Position numbers and translations under genes: made by a program. Positions 7,576 to 15,204 of a DNA stretch of 34,296 nt are shown here, in pieces. Positions within the stretch are counted from its first letter, which is position 1. The number at the start of each line of letters is the position of its first letter. Source of the DNA: Nitrospira sp. (GTDB taxonomy: Bacteria > Nitrospirota > Nitrospiria > Nitrospirales > Nitrospiraceae); contig SPAX01000001.1 in assembly GCA_005239475.1 (NCBI GenBank), forward strand, positions 42,415 through 76,710. Reading direction: 5' to 3'. A model generated the notes under the pieces. It had not been told where the DNA came from. It searched no databases and saw only the letters and a list, made by a program, of their open reading frames with translations.

Positions 7576-8937
7576 GCCCCGTTGGGCGAAATCTCCCGAC
7601 GGGCCAAATCGACCTGTGTCCCCAAGTGGCATGTCCACCCGCGCATTATCGACCACGCTTGAATTGACGGTGACGTCTTCCGCCGCCGGCATCCATCCTA
7701 ATTTTTCGAGTGTTTCAAGCGCCAATTGCCGCAAGGCGTCTTTTGCCGTGAGGCGCACCGACGCATAGGAGAGCACCCGCTCCCCTTCTGCAACGACTTC
7801 TGACGCTTTCGGGTCGTACAGAAAGGCAATCAACGGCTCGATCGCCGTATCACCGATGGTAGCTAGGGCGGCACTGGCCTTTTCGCGCAACACGCCGTCC
7901 TTCAACAGCATAATCAAGTCGGGAATGACGCGCGGATCGCGGAACTGGCCGAGCGCCGTTGCCGCCGCTTCCTTGATAAAGGCGTCTTCGCTGACGATAC
8001 AGCCGGGGGTCGGGGTCCCATCCTGTCGAATGCCCTTGCCCTTCAACGCGTCAAGTACCGGAGGCAACGCGCGAGGATCGCCGATCATACCGAGCGATGC
8101 AATGGCATGCCGCTTTACCGCACCATCCTTCATAGCCTCGATCAAGGCATCGATGGCCCGCGGATCGCCGATCTGGCCCAGGGCAATCGTGGCATCTTCG
8201 CGGACAGCCCGATCCGGATCTTTCAGCGCGGCAATCAAAACATCGACAACTTTGGCGTCCCGCACCCAGGTTCGACCGATTTGATAGTCGGTGGTCATCC
8301 CGCCCAGCGCGCGGGCAGCATGGCACCGGACCACAAAATCTTTATCCTTAAGACACTCAATCAGCGGATCGACGGAAGGCTGGCCAATAGAGATGAGTGC
8401 CGTCCCGGCTGTTTCTCGCACCGTTTTCGAAGAATCACGGAAGAGTTTGATCAGTGCCGGGATCGCCCCAGGATCGCCGATCTTGCCCAGCGCCTCTGCC
8501 GCCGCACTTTTCACGGCGCCGTCGCGATCTCGGCAGACGAACATGAGGGCCTCGACGGCTTTCCGATCCTTTATTTCTCCACAGGTTTTCGCGGCATGTT
8601 CGCGGACACGCCACCGTTCATCCTTCAATGCGACGATCAGACGATCAACGACTGCGGCTCCCATCGAGGTCATGGCCGCCACGGCATCGCTCCGCACGTC
8701 CATGATGGAATCGTTAAACAGGACGATGAGCGCTTCCACTGCTTTCGCCCCGCCGATCCTGGCCACACCCCGGCCCGCATGAGCCCGCACTGTCCAATAC
8801 TCGTCCCCACAGGCACCGACAAGCGCGTCCAACGTGGTGGAATCGGCGAGTTCGGCGAGTGCCTTGGAGGCCTCCTCGCGGGTCGCGTCGTCGACATCCT
8901 CAAGTGCTTCTAACAGATCATCAAGCGCCTGGGCCAT
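7573..8937 (-). CDS. HEAT-repeat protein, largest of the cluster
   Basis: 454 residues. About thirteen PBS-lyase-type HEAT repeats run from residue 5 to about 410 with a 31-residue period (ALGKIGDPGAIPALIKLF, ALGQIGDPRAIDALIEAM). Two small inserts break the period: around residue 220 (TTDYQIGRTWVRDA) and around residue 305 (GIRQDGTPTPGC). The last 40 residues are low-complexity and probably unfolded. GAGGAG precedes the ATG. The gene starts 13 bases after the exported protein gene at 8951, so the HEAT proteins are transcribed with two exported proteins. The stop codon TAG lies at the edge of an R1 repeat. Partner unknown. Confidence 0.85.
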   Translation of the reverse strand: MAQALDDLLEALEDVDDATREEASKALAELADSTTLDALVGACGDEYWTVRAHAGRGVARIGGAKAVEALIVLFNDSIMDVRSDAVAAMTSMGAAVVDRLIVALKDERWRVREHAAKTCGEIKDRKAVEALMFVCRDRDGAVKSAAAEALGKIGDPGAIPALIKLFRDSSKTVRETAGTALISIGQPSVDPLIECLKDKDFVVRCHAARALGGMTTDYQIGRTWVRDAKVVDVLIAALKDPDRAVREDATIALGQIGDPRAIDALIEAMKDGAVKRHAIASLGMIGDPRALPPVLDALKGKGIRQDGTPTPGCIVSEDAFIKEAAATALGQFRDPRVIPDLIMLLKDGVLREKASAALATIGDTAIEPLIAFLYDPKASEVVAEGERVLSYASVRLTAKDALRQLALETLEKLGWMPAAEDVTVNSSVVDNARVDMPLGDTGRFGPSGDFAQRG

Positions 8938-8950
8938 TGGTACCGCTCCT

Positions 8951-9388
8951 CTACTGATAATACTGATCGCGCTGGCCGCTGTACGGATAAGTCCGGCTGC
9001 AGCGAATGATTAAGGTCTGGGTCCCTCGTCCCTCCACACATTGATCGAGCGAGTGGGCAAACTCCAACTTCCCCTCTAAGTTCACCGTGAACGGAAAATC
9101 AAACGTAAAGGCCCCAAATTTATATTTTCCCGGCTTCAATGTGAGGGCACGGGACTCCGTCGTTTTGTAGGCATCCATGGACTCAGGGTCCGACGCATAG
9201 ATTGACGGAGTGACGCCGGGCACTTGCCACCAGGATTGAGGATCCATGCTGGTCGCATCGATGGTAATGGCATGCTCCTTGGTATAGGCAGCCGGCGGAC
9301 CGGCCACGGCCGGCGGGACAACCGCCGCAAATCCCAGCAACCCTCCGACCAGACAACGGATCATGAACCATGTCACACTCTGCATCAT
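8951..9388 (-). CDS. Small exported protein of unknown function
   Basis: 145 residues. The start ATG-ATG at 9388 gives a clear signal peptide (FMIRCLVGGLLGFAAVV, ending AVAGPPA). The mature part is rich in beta-strand pattern (ITIDATSMD, KYKFGAFTFDFPFTVNLEG) and has two cysteines about 13 residues apart near the C-terminus (DQCVEGRG, IIRCSRT) that could form a disulfide. I do not recognise the family. The start lies 5 bases after the stop of the phosphodiesterase-like gene, and the stop is 13 bases before the first HEAT gene, so it sits in the middle of a tight operon. A longer frame to 9469 overlaps the upstream gene and lacks a signal peptide at its start. Confidence 0.72.
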   Translation of the reverse strand: MMQSVTWFMIRCLVGGLLGFAAVVPPAVAGPPAAYTKEHAITIDATSMDPQSWWQVPGVTPSIYASDPESMDAYKTTESRALTLKPGKYKFGAFTFDFPFTVNLEGKLEFAHSLDQCVEGRGTQTLIIRCSRTYPYSGQRDQYYQ

Positions 9389-9393
9389 GTGAC

Positions 9394-10422
9394 CTATTGC
9401 AGGCTGGATCCCTGTGGGGCCGTGGCAAAGGCAGCCTGAAAGATTTCTTCCACGGCATGACTCTCCCATTCGGTATGTGTCTGTAACCCCAACGTCCGCA
9501 TCACCGTCGCGCCGGTATCTAAAATGGAGACTGGCTGGTGAATCGCGTGACCAGGTTTAATCCCCACCCCCGAGGCAATCCATGGAACCATCGGAACGGC
9601 CTCGTCAGCCTGTTCCTGGTTCGCATCCCTGCCTTCGGCACTGAGCGACGTCACGAACAAGGTGGTCCGCTTGGTCAGCCTCTGCTGTCGATAGATGTCC
9701 AACACGGACTGTATGGCCTGATCCACCGTGCGAAGGGCGTCACGGTACTCCTTCGAGGTCCAGCCTCGGGACACGCCCACTCGACCCGCCTCAGGAAGAT
9801 GCACGACCAGGAAATGCGGCAGCGAAAGTACAGCATGCCCATAGCCATGGCCACTGGTTGCTTTCTGAAAGTATTGACGGATGTAAGACACGATCCGGTC
9901 TGTGCTGCACTCGGGCTTAAGCGGCCCGCACATCTGATAATCCGTGTAAGGCTCAGGTCTCGCCAACTGATAGAGCGATTCGTCCATGAAGAAAATCGCG
10001 CTGTCGCGCCCTCCGCTCAAATCGAGGTAGTCGAACACGCTCGGAGCGCGTGGATAGCCCCGGCTGAACTCGAAGGTGTTCCAGGTAATACCATGTTTCT
10101 CGACCGGCAGCCCCGTAATCAATGACGCCATCGTCGGCAGCCGTAACGCAGGCTTCACTGCCGTGGCAGACCAGGTGACAGACCCTTCCTTGATCAACCG
10201 GCTGAGGGTCGGCATTGTGCCGCCTTTCAGGGAGTCTTGGCCGAATCCTTCGAGAACAAAGAGAATCACGTGCTCAGTCGGACCCGTTGGCAGAGAAGAC
10301 TCAGCCGTCGCCGATACAGAGGCAACCGACGCGTCTCTCGGAAGGACCAGACAGAGAAAGAAAAAGGATACGGCCAGTATCCGAATCGACCACCCGCGAT
10401 CAAGGGGGAATGACCTGTGCAC
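9394..10422 (-). CDS. Exported alkaline-phosphatase/phosphodiesterase-fold protein with degenerate metal sites
   Basis: 342 residues with a GTG start preceded by AAAGGA. Residues 11-35 form a signal peptide. The fold pattern of type I phosphodiesterase/nucleotide pyrophosphatase is visible: VILFVLEGFGQDSL (51-64) for the first metal strand, and LPTMASLITGLPVEKHGI (95-112) with T97 at the nucleophile position. Key metal ligands are missing. The first aspartate is E58, the usual D-x-x-G-H is EAGR (211-214), and the usual S-D-H-G is SAEG (261-264). It may bind a ligand without catalysis, or use an altered site. It heads the operon with an exported protein and five HEAT proteins. Sulfatase-like is another reading of the same fold. 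Confidence 0.72.
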   Translation of the reverse strand: MHRSFPLDRGWSIRILAVSFFFLCLVLPRDASVASVSATAESSLPTGPTEHVILFVLEGFGQDSLKGGTMPTLSRLIKEGSVTWSATAVKPALRLPTMASLITGLPVEKHGITWNTFEFSRGYPRAPSVFDYLDLSGGRDSAIFFMDESLYQLARPEPYTDYQMCGPLKPECSTDRIVSYIRQYFQKATSGHGYGHAVLSLPHFLVVHLPEAGRVGVSRGWTSKEYRDALRTVDQAIQSVLDIYRQQRLTKRTTLFVTSLSAEGRDANQEQADEAVPMVPWIASGVGIKPGHAIHQPVSILDTGATVMRTLGLQTHTEWESHAVEEIFQAAFATAPQGSSLQ

Positions 10423-10452
10423 GGATCAGTCCTTTCTACTCCAAGGGGCTTC

Positions 10453-10659
10453 TAGCAGGCTGCGCAAAAACTCTGTCGGCACGCCTGAACGTCACTGGCC
10501 CGCACATCTTGAATAAGGAGAGAACGCTCCCGCAGGATGCTCAAAAAGTTCGTCCAGCAAGGCCGCAGCGAGTGAAGGGCCGAGGCGTACCCTCTGGGGT
10601 ACGTGGAGGGTCTGAACGATGCGAGAACGAAGCTGGCGGACTGTTTCAGCATCCTGCTA
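10453..10659 (+). repeat. R1 palindromic repeat, copy 4
   Basis: A lone arm TAGCAGGCTGCGCAAAAACT is followed, after a variable spacer, by the full hairpin. Its arms are CAGGATGCTCAAAAAGTTCG and GCGGACTGTTTCAGCATCCT, with inner hairpin GTACCCTCTGGGGTAC. It ends GCTA. It lies in the 494-base gap upstream of the phosphodiesterase-like gene; that gap contains only R1 and R2 elements. Confidence 0.88.
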
Positions 10660-10720
10660 CGCTATCATGGCGTTTTCCGCCAAGGCAAGCGAGGCAAGGC
10701 CTCGCCCGCACGATCCATAG

Positions 10721-10909
10721 CCCGCATTATTCGTGACGGTTCATCGAGAAATCACTGAGCCGAGTCGTGAGACCGGCGCGCGGAGCCGTGAGGACCCGAT
10801 GCGTACTCGTGCAGTACAGTGATGGTCCAAGGGGCAGCCCGCCGGCCGAAGGCTCGTCGTAACAGCGGATCGGCGATTGCAGCAGAAACGCTCATGAGTA
10901 ATGCGAGTT
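10721..10909 (-). repeat. R2 palindromic repeat, copy 2
   Basis: Ends CCCGCATTATTCGTGACGG and CTCATGAGTAATGCGAGTT are inverted repeats. The inner GATGCGTACTCGTGCAGTAC and GGATCGGCGATTGCAGCAG match the copy at 19.3 kb closely. It is in reverse orientation relative to 3155. It ends 7 bases before the frame at 10917. Confidence 0.85.
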
Positions 10910-10916
10910 AGGGTTC

Positions 10917-12347
10917 ATGTGGGTGGGGCGGTTCCTGGCAGAACAGTCATGCCCAAGAGTCAGATCCAGCCCAAATCAGAACTCGACCGCCTCGAACCCG
11001 CCCCAACAATCATTCGATAAGCAATCCCCCCTGCGATTCTCCGTTGCGGTCAGTCGCCAACATCGGGTATGTAACTTCCCCATGCCGATCGAAAACAGTT
11101 TTCAACACGACGAGATGTCACGAAAGAATCCTGGCGAACGGATCAGCGTTCGTGAGGTCTCCCCGACTGCCCTACTAGAGTCGCCTCCCGGGCAGAACGC
11201 GATGGCCACGCTCGGCACGCGCTTCTCATACGCTGGTGTCCGCGTGATCGTCTTGCTGAACGGCTCCATCATGGGGACCGATGTCTTTGGGGTACAACGA
11301 TTGGATGAGCTGGGCGGGCTCAAACGTGGCTACTCGCGCGGCGTGGCGGGGCTCGATGCCTTATTGGCCCTGATGCGCGAAGGCAGCAATGGCATTGCTC
11401 CGCTGCCCGGCGGGCTGAAGCCACCGCTCGCAAATGATGACGCCACCAAGAGGCTGCTCGATGAGCAGATCGGGGATGCAGGCAATTTCACCAATGCCTA
11501 TGTGGAACTGATGAGACAGTCGCTCAACCGAAGCCTGGATCGTCCGATCCATTGCGTCCGCGAGCTCTGGTCCTGTGAACATCATCACCTGGGCCGTGCC
11601 ATAGCGGCCGTCTCAACGCTCGGACGTCTTCGCGACTGGTGCGAGACCCACAAGCTGGGCGAGGGAGATCGGATCCTCGTGCAGGCTCATGGGCAGGCAG
11701 GACTAGTCCTCGCCCTCGTCTCGAACCTCTTGTGTGCGGCCTCGACCAGCAGCCGGACGCGACTACTCGACCTCTTATCGGCTTTTGCCTCGCAGGTGAA
11801 TCGACCAGACATCACCTCGACGATTCAACGTGTCGCGCCGTTGTTGTCGAATGACACCCTCCTCAATGGAGCGACGCTGGACGTTGTCACGTTTGGCATG
11901 CCGGTACGCTACGGGTGGGATCCATCTGGATTGGGCACACTGCTGCACATCGTCAACCATCGAAATCTTCGAACCGACGGCAAGACCTGGCTTTCAAAGA
12001 TGGAGTTGCCCCAGATCACGATGGAAATGCCGATCGCGTGGGGCGGAGATTATGTACAGGAGTTGGCCGTGGCTGGCAGCGATGCCGTGCCGACGACCGA
12101 TGCAGCCAAGGCAGCCAATAAAGCCCTCTGGGAACTTGTGGAGCCGTTTGATGGATTCGAACGATGGCTCGAATGTGCCCGCCGTGCCGTCCGTATCCCG
12201 AGTGAGGGGCTGGGGATTCTCGCCGACTACAAAGATTCCAACGGGTCAACGAATGTCCGCGACCACTACTACGGCCACGCGGCCTATACTCGCCTCAACA
12301 CGATGCTCTTCAACACGACCGAGATCGTTCGCACCCTCTATTCATAG
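10917..12347 (+). CDS. Unrecognised protein, possible alpha/beta-hydrolase relative without nucleophile
   Basis: Up to 476 residues. The coding frame is convincing from about residue 95 on. The start is unsure: ATG at 10917 sits at the edge of an R2 repeat, ATG codons at 11082 and 11115 are alternatives, and none has a strong ribosome site. The first 55 residues look low-complexity. The segment VIVLLNGSIMGTD (about 112-124), then ILVQAHGQAGLVLAL (about 254-268), then VVTFGMPVRYGW (about 322-333) resembles the oxyanion strand, nucleophile elbow and following strand of an alpha/beta hydrolase or class 3 lipase. The elbow reads H-G-Q-A-G, so the catalytic serine would be absent. There is no signal peptide. 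It faces the gene at 12593 across an R1 repeat. The fold assignment is inference only. Confidence 0.6.
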   Translation: MWVGRFLAEQSCPRVRSSPNQNSTASNPPQQSFDKQSPLRFSVAVSRQHRVCNFPMPIENSFQHDEMSRKNPGERISVREVSPTALLESPPGQNAMATLGTRFSYAGVRVIVLLNGSIMGTDVFGVQRLDELGGLKRGYSRGVAGLDALLALMREGSNGIAPLPGGLKPPLANDDATKRLLDEQIGDAGNFTNAYVELMRQSLNRSLDRPIHCVRELWSCEHHHLGRAIAAVSTLGRLRDWCETHKLGEGDRILVQAHGQAGLVLALVSNLLCAASTSSRTRLLDLLSAFASQVNRPDITSTIQRVAPLLSNDTLLNGATLDVVTFGMPVRYGWDPSGLGTLLHIVNHRNLRTDGKTWLSKMELPQITMEMPIAWGGDYVQELAVAGSDAVPTTDAAKAANKALWELVEPFDGFERWLECARRAVRIPSEGLGILADYKDSNGSTNVRDHYYGHAAYTRLNTMLFNTTEIVRTLYS

Positions 12348-12372
12348 AGAACCATCCTCGACCACTAATCCC

Positions 12373-12595
12373 AAGGATGTTCAAAAAAGCTGGCAGGCTT
12401 CGGAGAAACTCATTCTATACGCAAATCGTCGATGGAATCTTCCATGGGCGCCGATGTCAAAATAATCGCAGGGTGCTCAAAAAGGCTGTCCAGCAAGGCC
12501 GCAGCGAGTGAAGACCGGAGGCGTACCCTCTGGGGTACGTTGAGGATCTGAACGATGCGAGAACGACGCTGGCGGACTTTTTCAGCATCCTGCTA
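12373..12595 (+). repeat. R1 palindromic repeat, copy 5
   Basis: A degenerate lone arm AAGGATGTTCAAAAAAGCTG is followed after about 90 bases by a full hairpin. Arms are CAGGGTGCTCAAAAAGGCTG and GCGGACTTTTTCAGCATCCT, inner hairpin GTACCCTCTGGGGTAC. It ends GCTA, whose CTA is the stop codon of the minus-strand gene at 12593. It lies between two convergent genes. Confidence 0.88.
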
Positions 12596-13459
12596 CCCTT
12601 CGCGCAACTGCACCGCTAAAGGTTCCCAGGAAAATATGCCGTCAAGGTAGGCATGGCCGTTCGGCGTGGTGGCAACGAGTTCGATGGATTCGTATACGCT
12701 GATCGTCGTGCCGCTGCCGGCTGAAGCGGAGACTTGCATAGTGAGGGCCGCGCTCGGCGCGAGTGACGCAATGTCCTGATGCGTCCGCAATTGTGTCGGC
12801 GAGGCGAGAAGATTCACGAACCGCGCGGGCGGCGCCTGACGAAACTCGCCATCATAGGTCATCCACAGTCGCGCGACGGCCGACACATGGGCGTACCACT
12901 CGTCTCCGACCGCGTTCGCTTCTACCCAATTAAACAAGGTGTTCACCCGCGACATGATCGACACCGTCGTCGGTTCCATCGAGGCGGGAATCTGCAGCAG
13001 GGTCGTGTAGCCAGCGTGGACATATCCGAACGTATCCCAGAGCGAAGGATTCGCCCCGACCCGCGCCTGGACCGATTTATTCGGCAACGCATGCTCCACG
13101 TAGTGGGGATTCGCAGCAAGGCGAAGGTAGTGCGTATCTTCAAAGTATTTGATCTGATCGAGCTTGCACAGCGTTTCATCCCGATCGCCGAATCCGATGG
13201 TATTCGGCGCCGAGACACTATCCGCTCCGGTAAAAATCAACTTGCTCCAGCCGATCGGCGCAATGCAGCTGGCACTCGCCGACCCGTTCAACTTCTCCAG
13301 CACCGCCACACGATTCTTGATGTCGCTGAAGACCGACTCCAGCCCTTCTTTCGTTCCGCGGACCCGTTCGACCAGAAGAGTCTTTTCGAGTTTCCGTTGT
13401 TCTTCGAGTTGCCGCACAAACGAGGCTGTCTGCCGATCGAGTTCCAACACTGGTGCCAT
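12593..13459 (-). CDS. Unrecognised protein with N-terminal coiled coil
   Basis: 288 residues. Residues about 8-58 are a charged heptad-like helix (FVRQLEEQRKLEKTLLVERV) ready to form a coiled coil. The rest is a mixed alpha/beta domain with no motif I know (LIFTGADSVSAP, WVEANAVGDEWYAHVSAVAR). No signal peptide or membrane segment is present. The start has a purine-rich GGGGGAT ribosome site. The stop TAG is the end of an R1 repeat. It may be related functionally to the convergent gene at 10917, but they are not co-transcribed. Confidence 0.65.
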   Translation of the reverse strand: MAPVLELDRQTASFVRQLEEQRKLEKTLLVERVRGTKEGLESVFSDIKNRVAVLEKLNGSASASCIAPIGWSKLIFTGADSVSAPNTIGFGDRDETLCKLDQIKYFEDTHYLRLAANPHYVEHALPNKSVQARVGANPSLWDTFGYVHAGYTTLLQIPASMEPTTVSIMSRVNTLFNWVEANAVGDEWYAHVSAVARLWMTYDGEFRQAPPARFVNLLASPTQLRTHQDIASLAPSAALTMQVSASAGSGTTISVYESIELVATTPNGHAYLDGIFSWEPLAVQLREG

Positions 13460-13540
13460 CGGATCCCCCTTTTCATGTAAAATTCTCCATAGAAGACGGA
13501 AGACGAAGAGAGATCAGCAAGATAGGTGCCCCTTCTAACC

Positions 13541-13610
13541 TCGCGCAAACTGGCTCTGAACGATATTTAGCCGAAGGGGGGAACCAACGAGAGGCACAGG
13601 TTTGAACGGG
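13541..13610. repeat. 70-base direct repeat, left copy
   Basis: GCGCAAACTGGCTCTGA, then TAGCCGAAGG, GAACCAACGA and CACAGGTTTGAA recur in the same order and spacing at 14148-14217. The two copies bracket the small gene at 13662. About three quarters of the bases agree by eye. Confidence 0.75.
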
Positions 13611-13661
13611 GGACGCCAACTAGGGCCACATGAAGGGACTGATACAGGCACTTCCCTGGGC

Positions 13662-13961
13662 CTAGGCGCGAGGTGCCTTGGTCAGTCTTGTCTTACCCTT
13701 TCTCGCCAATTCAAGGAGCACGCGCAACCCGTAATAGAAACATTCCTTGTTGTACCGTTTTTTCCATTCCTTGAGGGTGCTCTGCCCCGATTTGCTCTTT
13801 CGGCGAAGCGCCTGTGCCACGTCCTTGTGCAACCGGCATCGCGACTCAGAGGCCCGTTGTATCCACATCGGCGGGATATTCGCTCCGCCTCGCTGGAGAA
13901 GCCGATAGCCTTTCAACACGCTCCCGTCCGCACTCTCAAACAATGTTGCTTCCCTTGGCAT
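13662..13961 (-). CDS. Small basic protein of unknown function
   Basis: 99 residues, strongly basic in the second half (RRKSKSGQSTLKEWKKRYNK, ending GKTRLTKAPRA). I do not recognise a family. It is accepted as a gene because a strong GGAGGTGA ribosome site lies at the right distance before the ATG. The basic helical C-terminal half could bind nucleic acid, but no motif proves it. It lies between the two copies of a 70-base direct repeat, at the edge of the lower-GC region, which hints at a recently acquired cassette. Confidence 0.5.
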   Translation of the reverse strand: MPREATLFESADGSVLKGYRLLQRGGANIPPMWIQRASESRCRLHKDVAQALRRKSKSGQSTLKEWKKRYNKECFYYGLRVLLELARKGKTRLTKAPRA

Positions 13962-14147
13962 GGCATCACCTCCGTGAGTGGTTCCTTGCAGATCAGTATT
14001 CAGGCGAATAGATAATCTCTACTCCGCACGAAAATGGTTCCTGGCACCGTTGAACCCTCCGTGTTCTTGAAATCGATTCTGAATACCCCTTCGGTAGGGA
14101 TGATGGAAGCTACGGAGATATCCACAGGTGAGATGCCATCCTTAATC

Positions 14148-14217
14148 CCGCGCAAATTGACTCTGGTTATAATTCAGCCGAAGGTAAGAACCAACGACAG
14201 TCACAGGTTTGAATGAC
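14148..14217. repeat. 70-base direct repeat, right copy
   Basis: GCGCAAATTGACTCTGG, CAGCCGAAGG, GAACCAACGA and CACAGGTTTGAA match the copy at 13541-13610. The stretch 13962-14250 between neighbouring genes holds nothing else I can support; a 60-codon frame at 14034 has no ribosome site and runs into the repeat. Confidence 0.75.
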
Positions 14218-14250
14218 ATACACATGAGAAACGGTCCTTAACGCCACTTC

Positions 14251-14712
14251 TTACATGTGATCGATGGTTGGGCTAGGAGAAGTAGGCGGCGGAAGTCTCA
14301 GCTCCGATTGTTCGGCAAGGACATTCATTTTGTCCAACTGCTTTTCTCTAGAATCAGGCCAATTGACGATGTCTGCATGGCGAGGGTGAGGCGTGGGGGC
14401 AGGTTCTATCAGTAGACCTGCAGAGGATAGAATGACATCGGCCGAAACATCTGCCCTGGCTAATACCCGTTGACCATCTTGTCGTTTCTCCGTGACGTAC
14501 TTCTCACCGATTAGCCAGACTTCATCATCGTTGCAACCCTCGGTGCGATATACCGAAGTCTTGGCAATCGTAGACGGGGGTTTGGGAGTCCTAGGCGAGA
14601 AGGCCTGGGGCGAAACATTGTCGGTCTTGTGATTAAACCACTTTCGCTGGGTTAAAAAGCGGGTTATCCGTTCGTTTGGACATACGCCTATGGTTGGAAG
14701 TGGATCAGGCAC
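14251..14712 (-). CDS. Third protein of the TIGR04255 cassette, unknown function
   Basis: 153 residues with a GTG start overlapping the end of the previous gene by 8 bases, so translation is probably coupled. The sequence has patterns I associate with small partners of TIGR04255 genes: R-F-L near the start, SPQAFSPRTPKPPSTIAKT, EVWLIGEKYV, ARADVSADVI, and PRHADIVNWP. The C-terminus is proline-rich. No catalytic motif is clear. There is no signal peptide. GC content is lower than in surrounding housekeeping genes. It is the last gene of a three-gene operon. The family link is from memory and needs a profile search. Confidence 0.6.
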   Translation of the reverse strand: MPDPLPTIGVCPNERITRFLTQRKWFNHKTDNVSPQAFSPRTPKPPSTIAKTSVYRTEGCNDDEVWLIGEKYVTEKRQDGQRVLARADVSADVILSSAGLLIEPAPTPHPRHADIVNWPDSREKQLDKMNVLAEQSELRLPPPTSPSPTIDHM

Positions 14713-15184
14713 TGGTACATTGCTTTGTTAGTATTTCAGTAAGTCGAGTTGGCCACCCGTCCACAAAGGGCTTTGATGCACTTTCTCTGTTGTTGAGGGC
14801 ACCAAGAATCGCAGAAAAAACTATCTCGTCTCCATGAACCAGTAGAGACAGCCTTCTATATTTCCCAAAACGCCACTCAAATGCGATTTCTCCGTCAACA
14901 GAAGGAACCGCTTCCGGTGGACGAACGACGTCAGGCGCTAGATAAATTAACCTGATGGCACGCCCAACTGACGCCGAAGAGATGGGGACAGCTTCTTCAC
15001 CATCCCATCCTTCCCTTGAACAAGCACTTGCGATGTCTAGAATTTCATCTCTGAGTAATTCCTTCCACGCAAGTGAAACAGGCTCAGTCGTCTGCCCATT
15101 GGACTCAGACAGGACACCGCCCTTTTCCTTAGCTCTTTCGAACAAGGCGGATGGACCTGACCCCGTCTCCCAGCGATTGGACAT
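14705..15184 (-). CDS. Second protein of the TIGR04255 cassette, unknown function
   Basis: 159 residues. The start is ATG at 15184 (MSNRWETG) because CAGGAGAAA lies 8-10 bases before it; an in-frame ATG at 15208 has no such site. The middle shows a signature common in small proteins next to TIGR04255 genes: REGWDGEEAVPIS (a W-D-G-x-x-A-x-P-I pattern), a helix, then a V-x-P-x-V-D-G-E-I-x-F-E-W strand pattern and a beta-hairpin (YRRLSLLVHGDEIVFS). It reads as a small alpha/beta domain with unknown ligand. It begins 20 bases after the TIGR04255 gene and overlaps the third gene by 8 bases. Confidence 0.65.
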   Translation of the reverse strand: MSNRWETGSGPSALFERAKEKGGVLSESNGQTTEPVSLAWKELLRDEILDIASACSREGWDGEEAVPISSASVGRAIRLIYLAPDVVRPPEAVPSVDGEIAFEWRFGKYRRLSLLVHGDEIVFSAILGALNNRESASKPFVDGWPTRLTEILTKQCTSA

Positions 15185-15204
15185 TAATATTTCTCCTGAA
15201 AAAC

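Noticed and set aside
8107-8913. 268-codon plus-strand frame
   Set aside because: Antisense shadow of the 454-residue HEAT gene.
3380-8937. Regular spacing suggestive of a CRISPR or tandem DNA repeat
   Set aside because: The periodicity of about 93 bases is the 31-residue HEAT repeat in protein; DNA units are not identical and there are no spacers.
3380-8937. Phycobilin lyase function for the HEAT proteins
   Set aside because: The PBS-lyase HEAT profile matches many unrelated scaffolds, and no phycobiliprotein gene is in the window.
14034-14216. 60-codon frame after the small basic gene
   Set aside because: No ribosome site, and its 3' part is the 70-base direct repeat.
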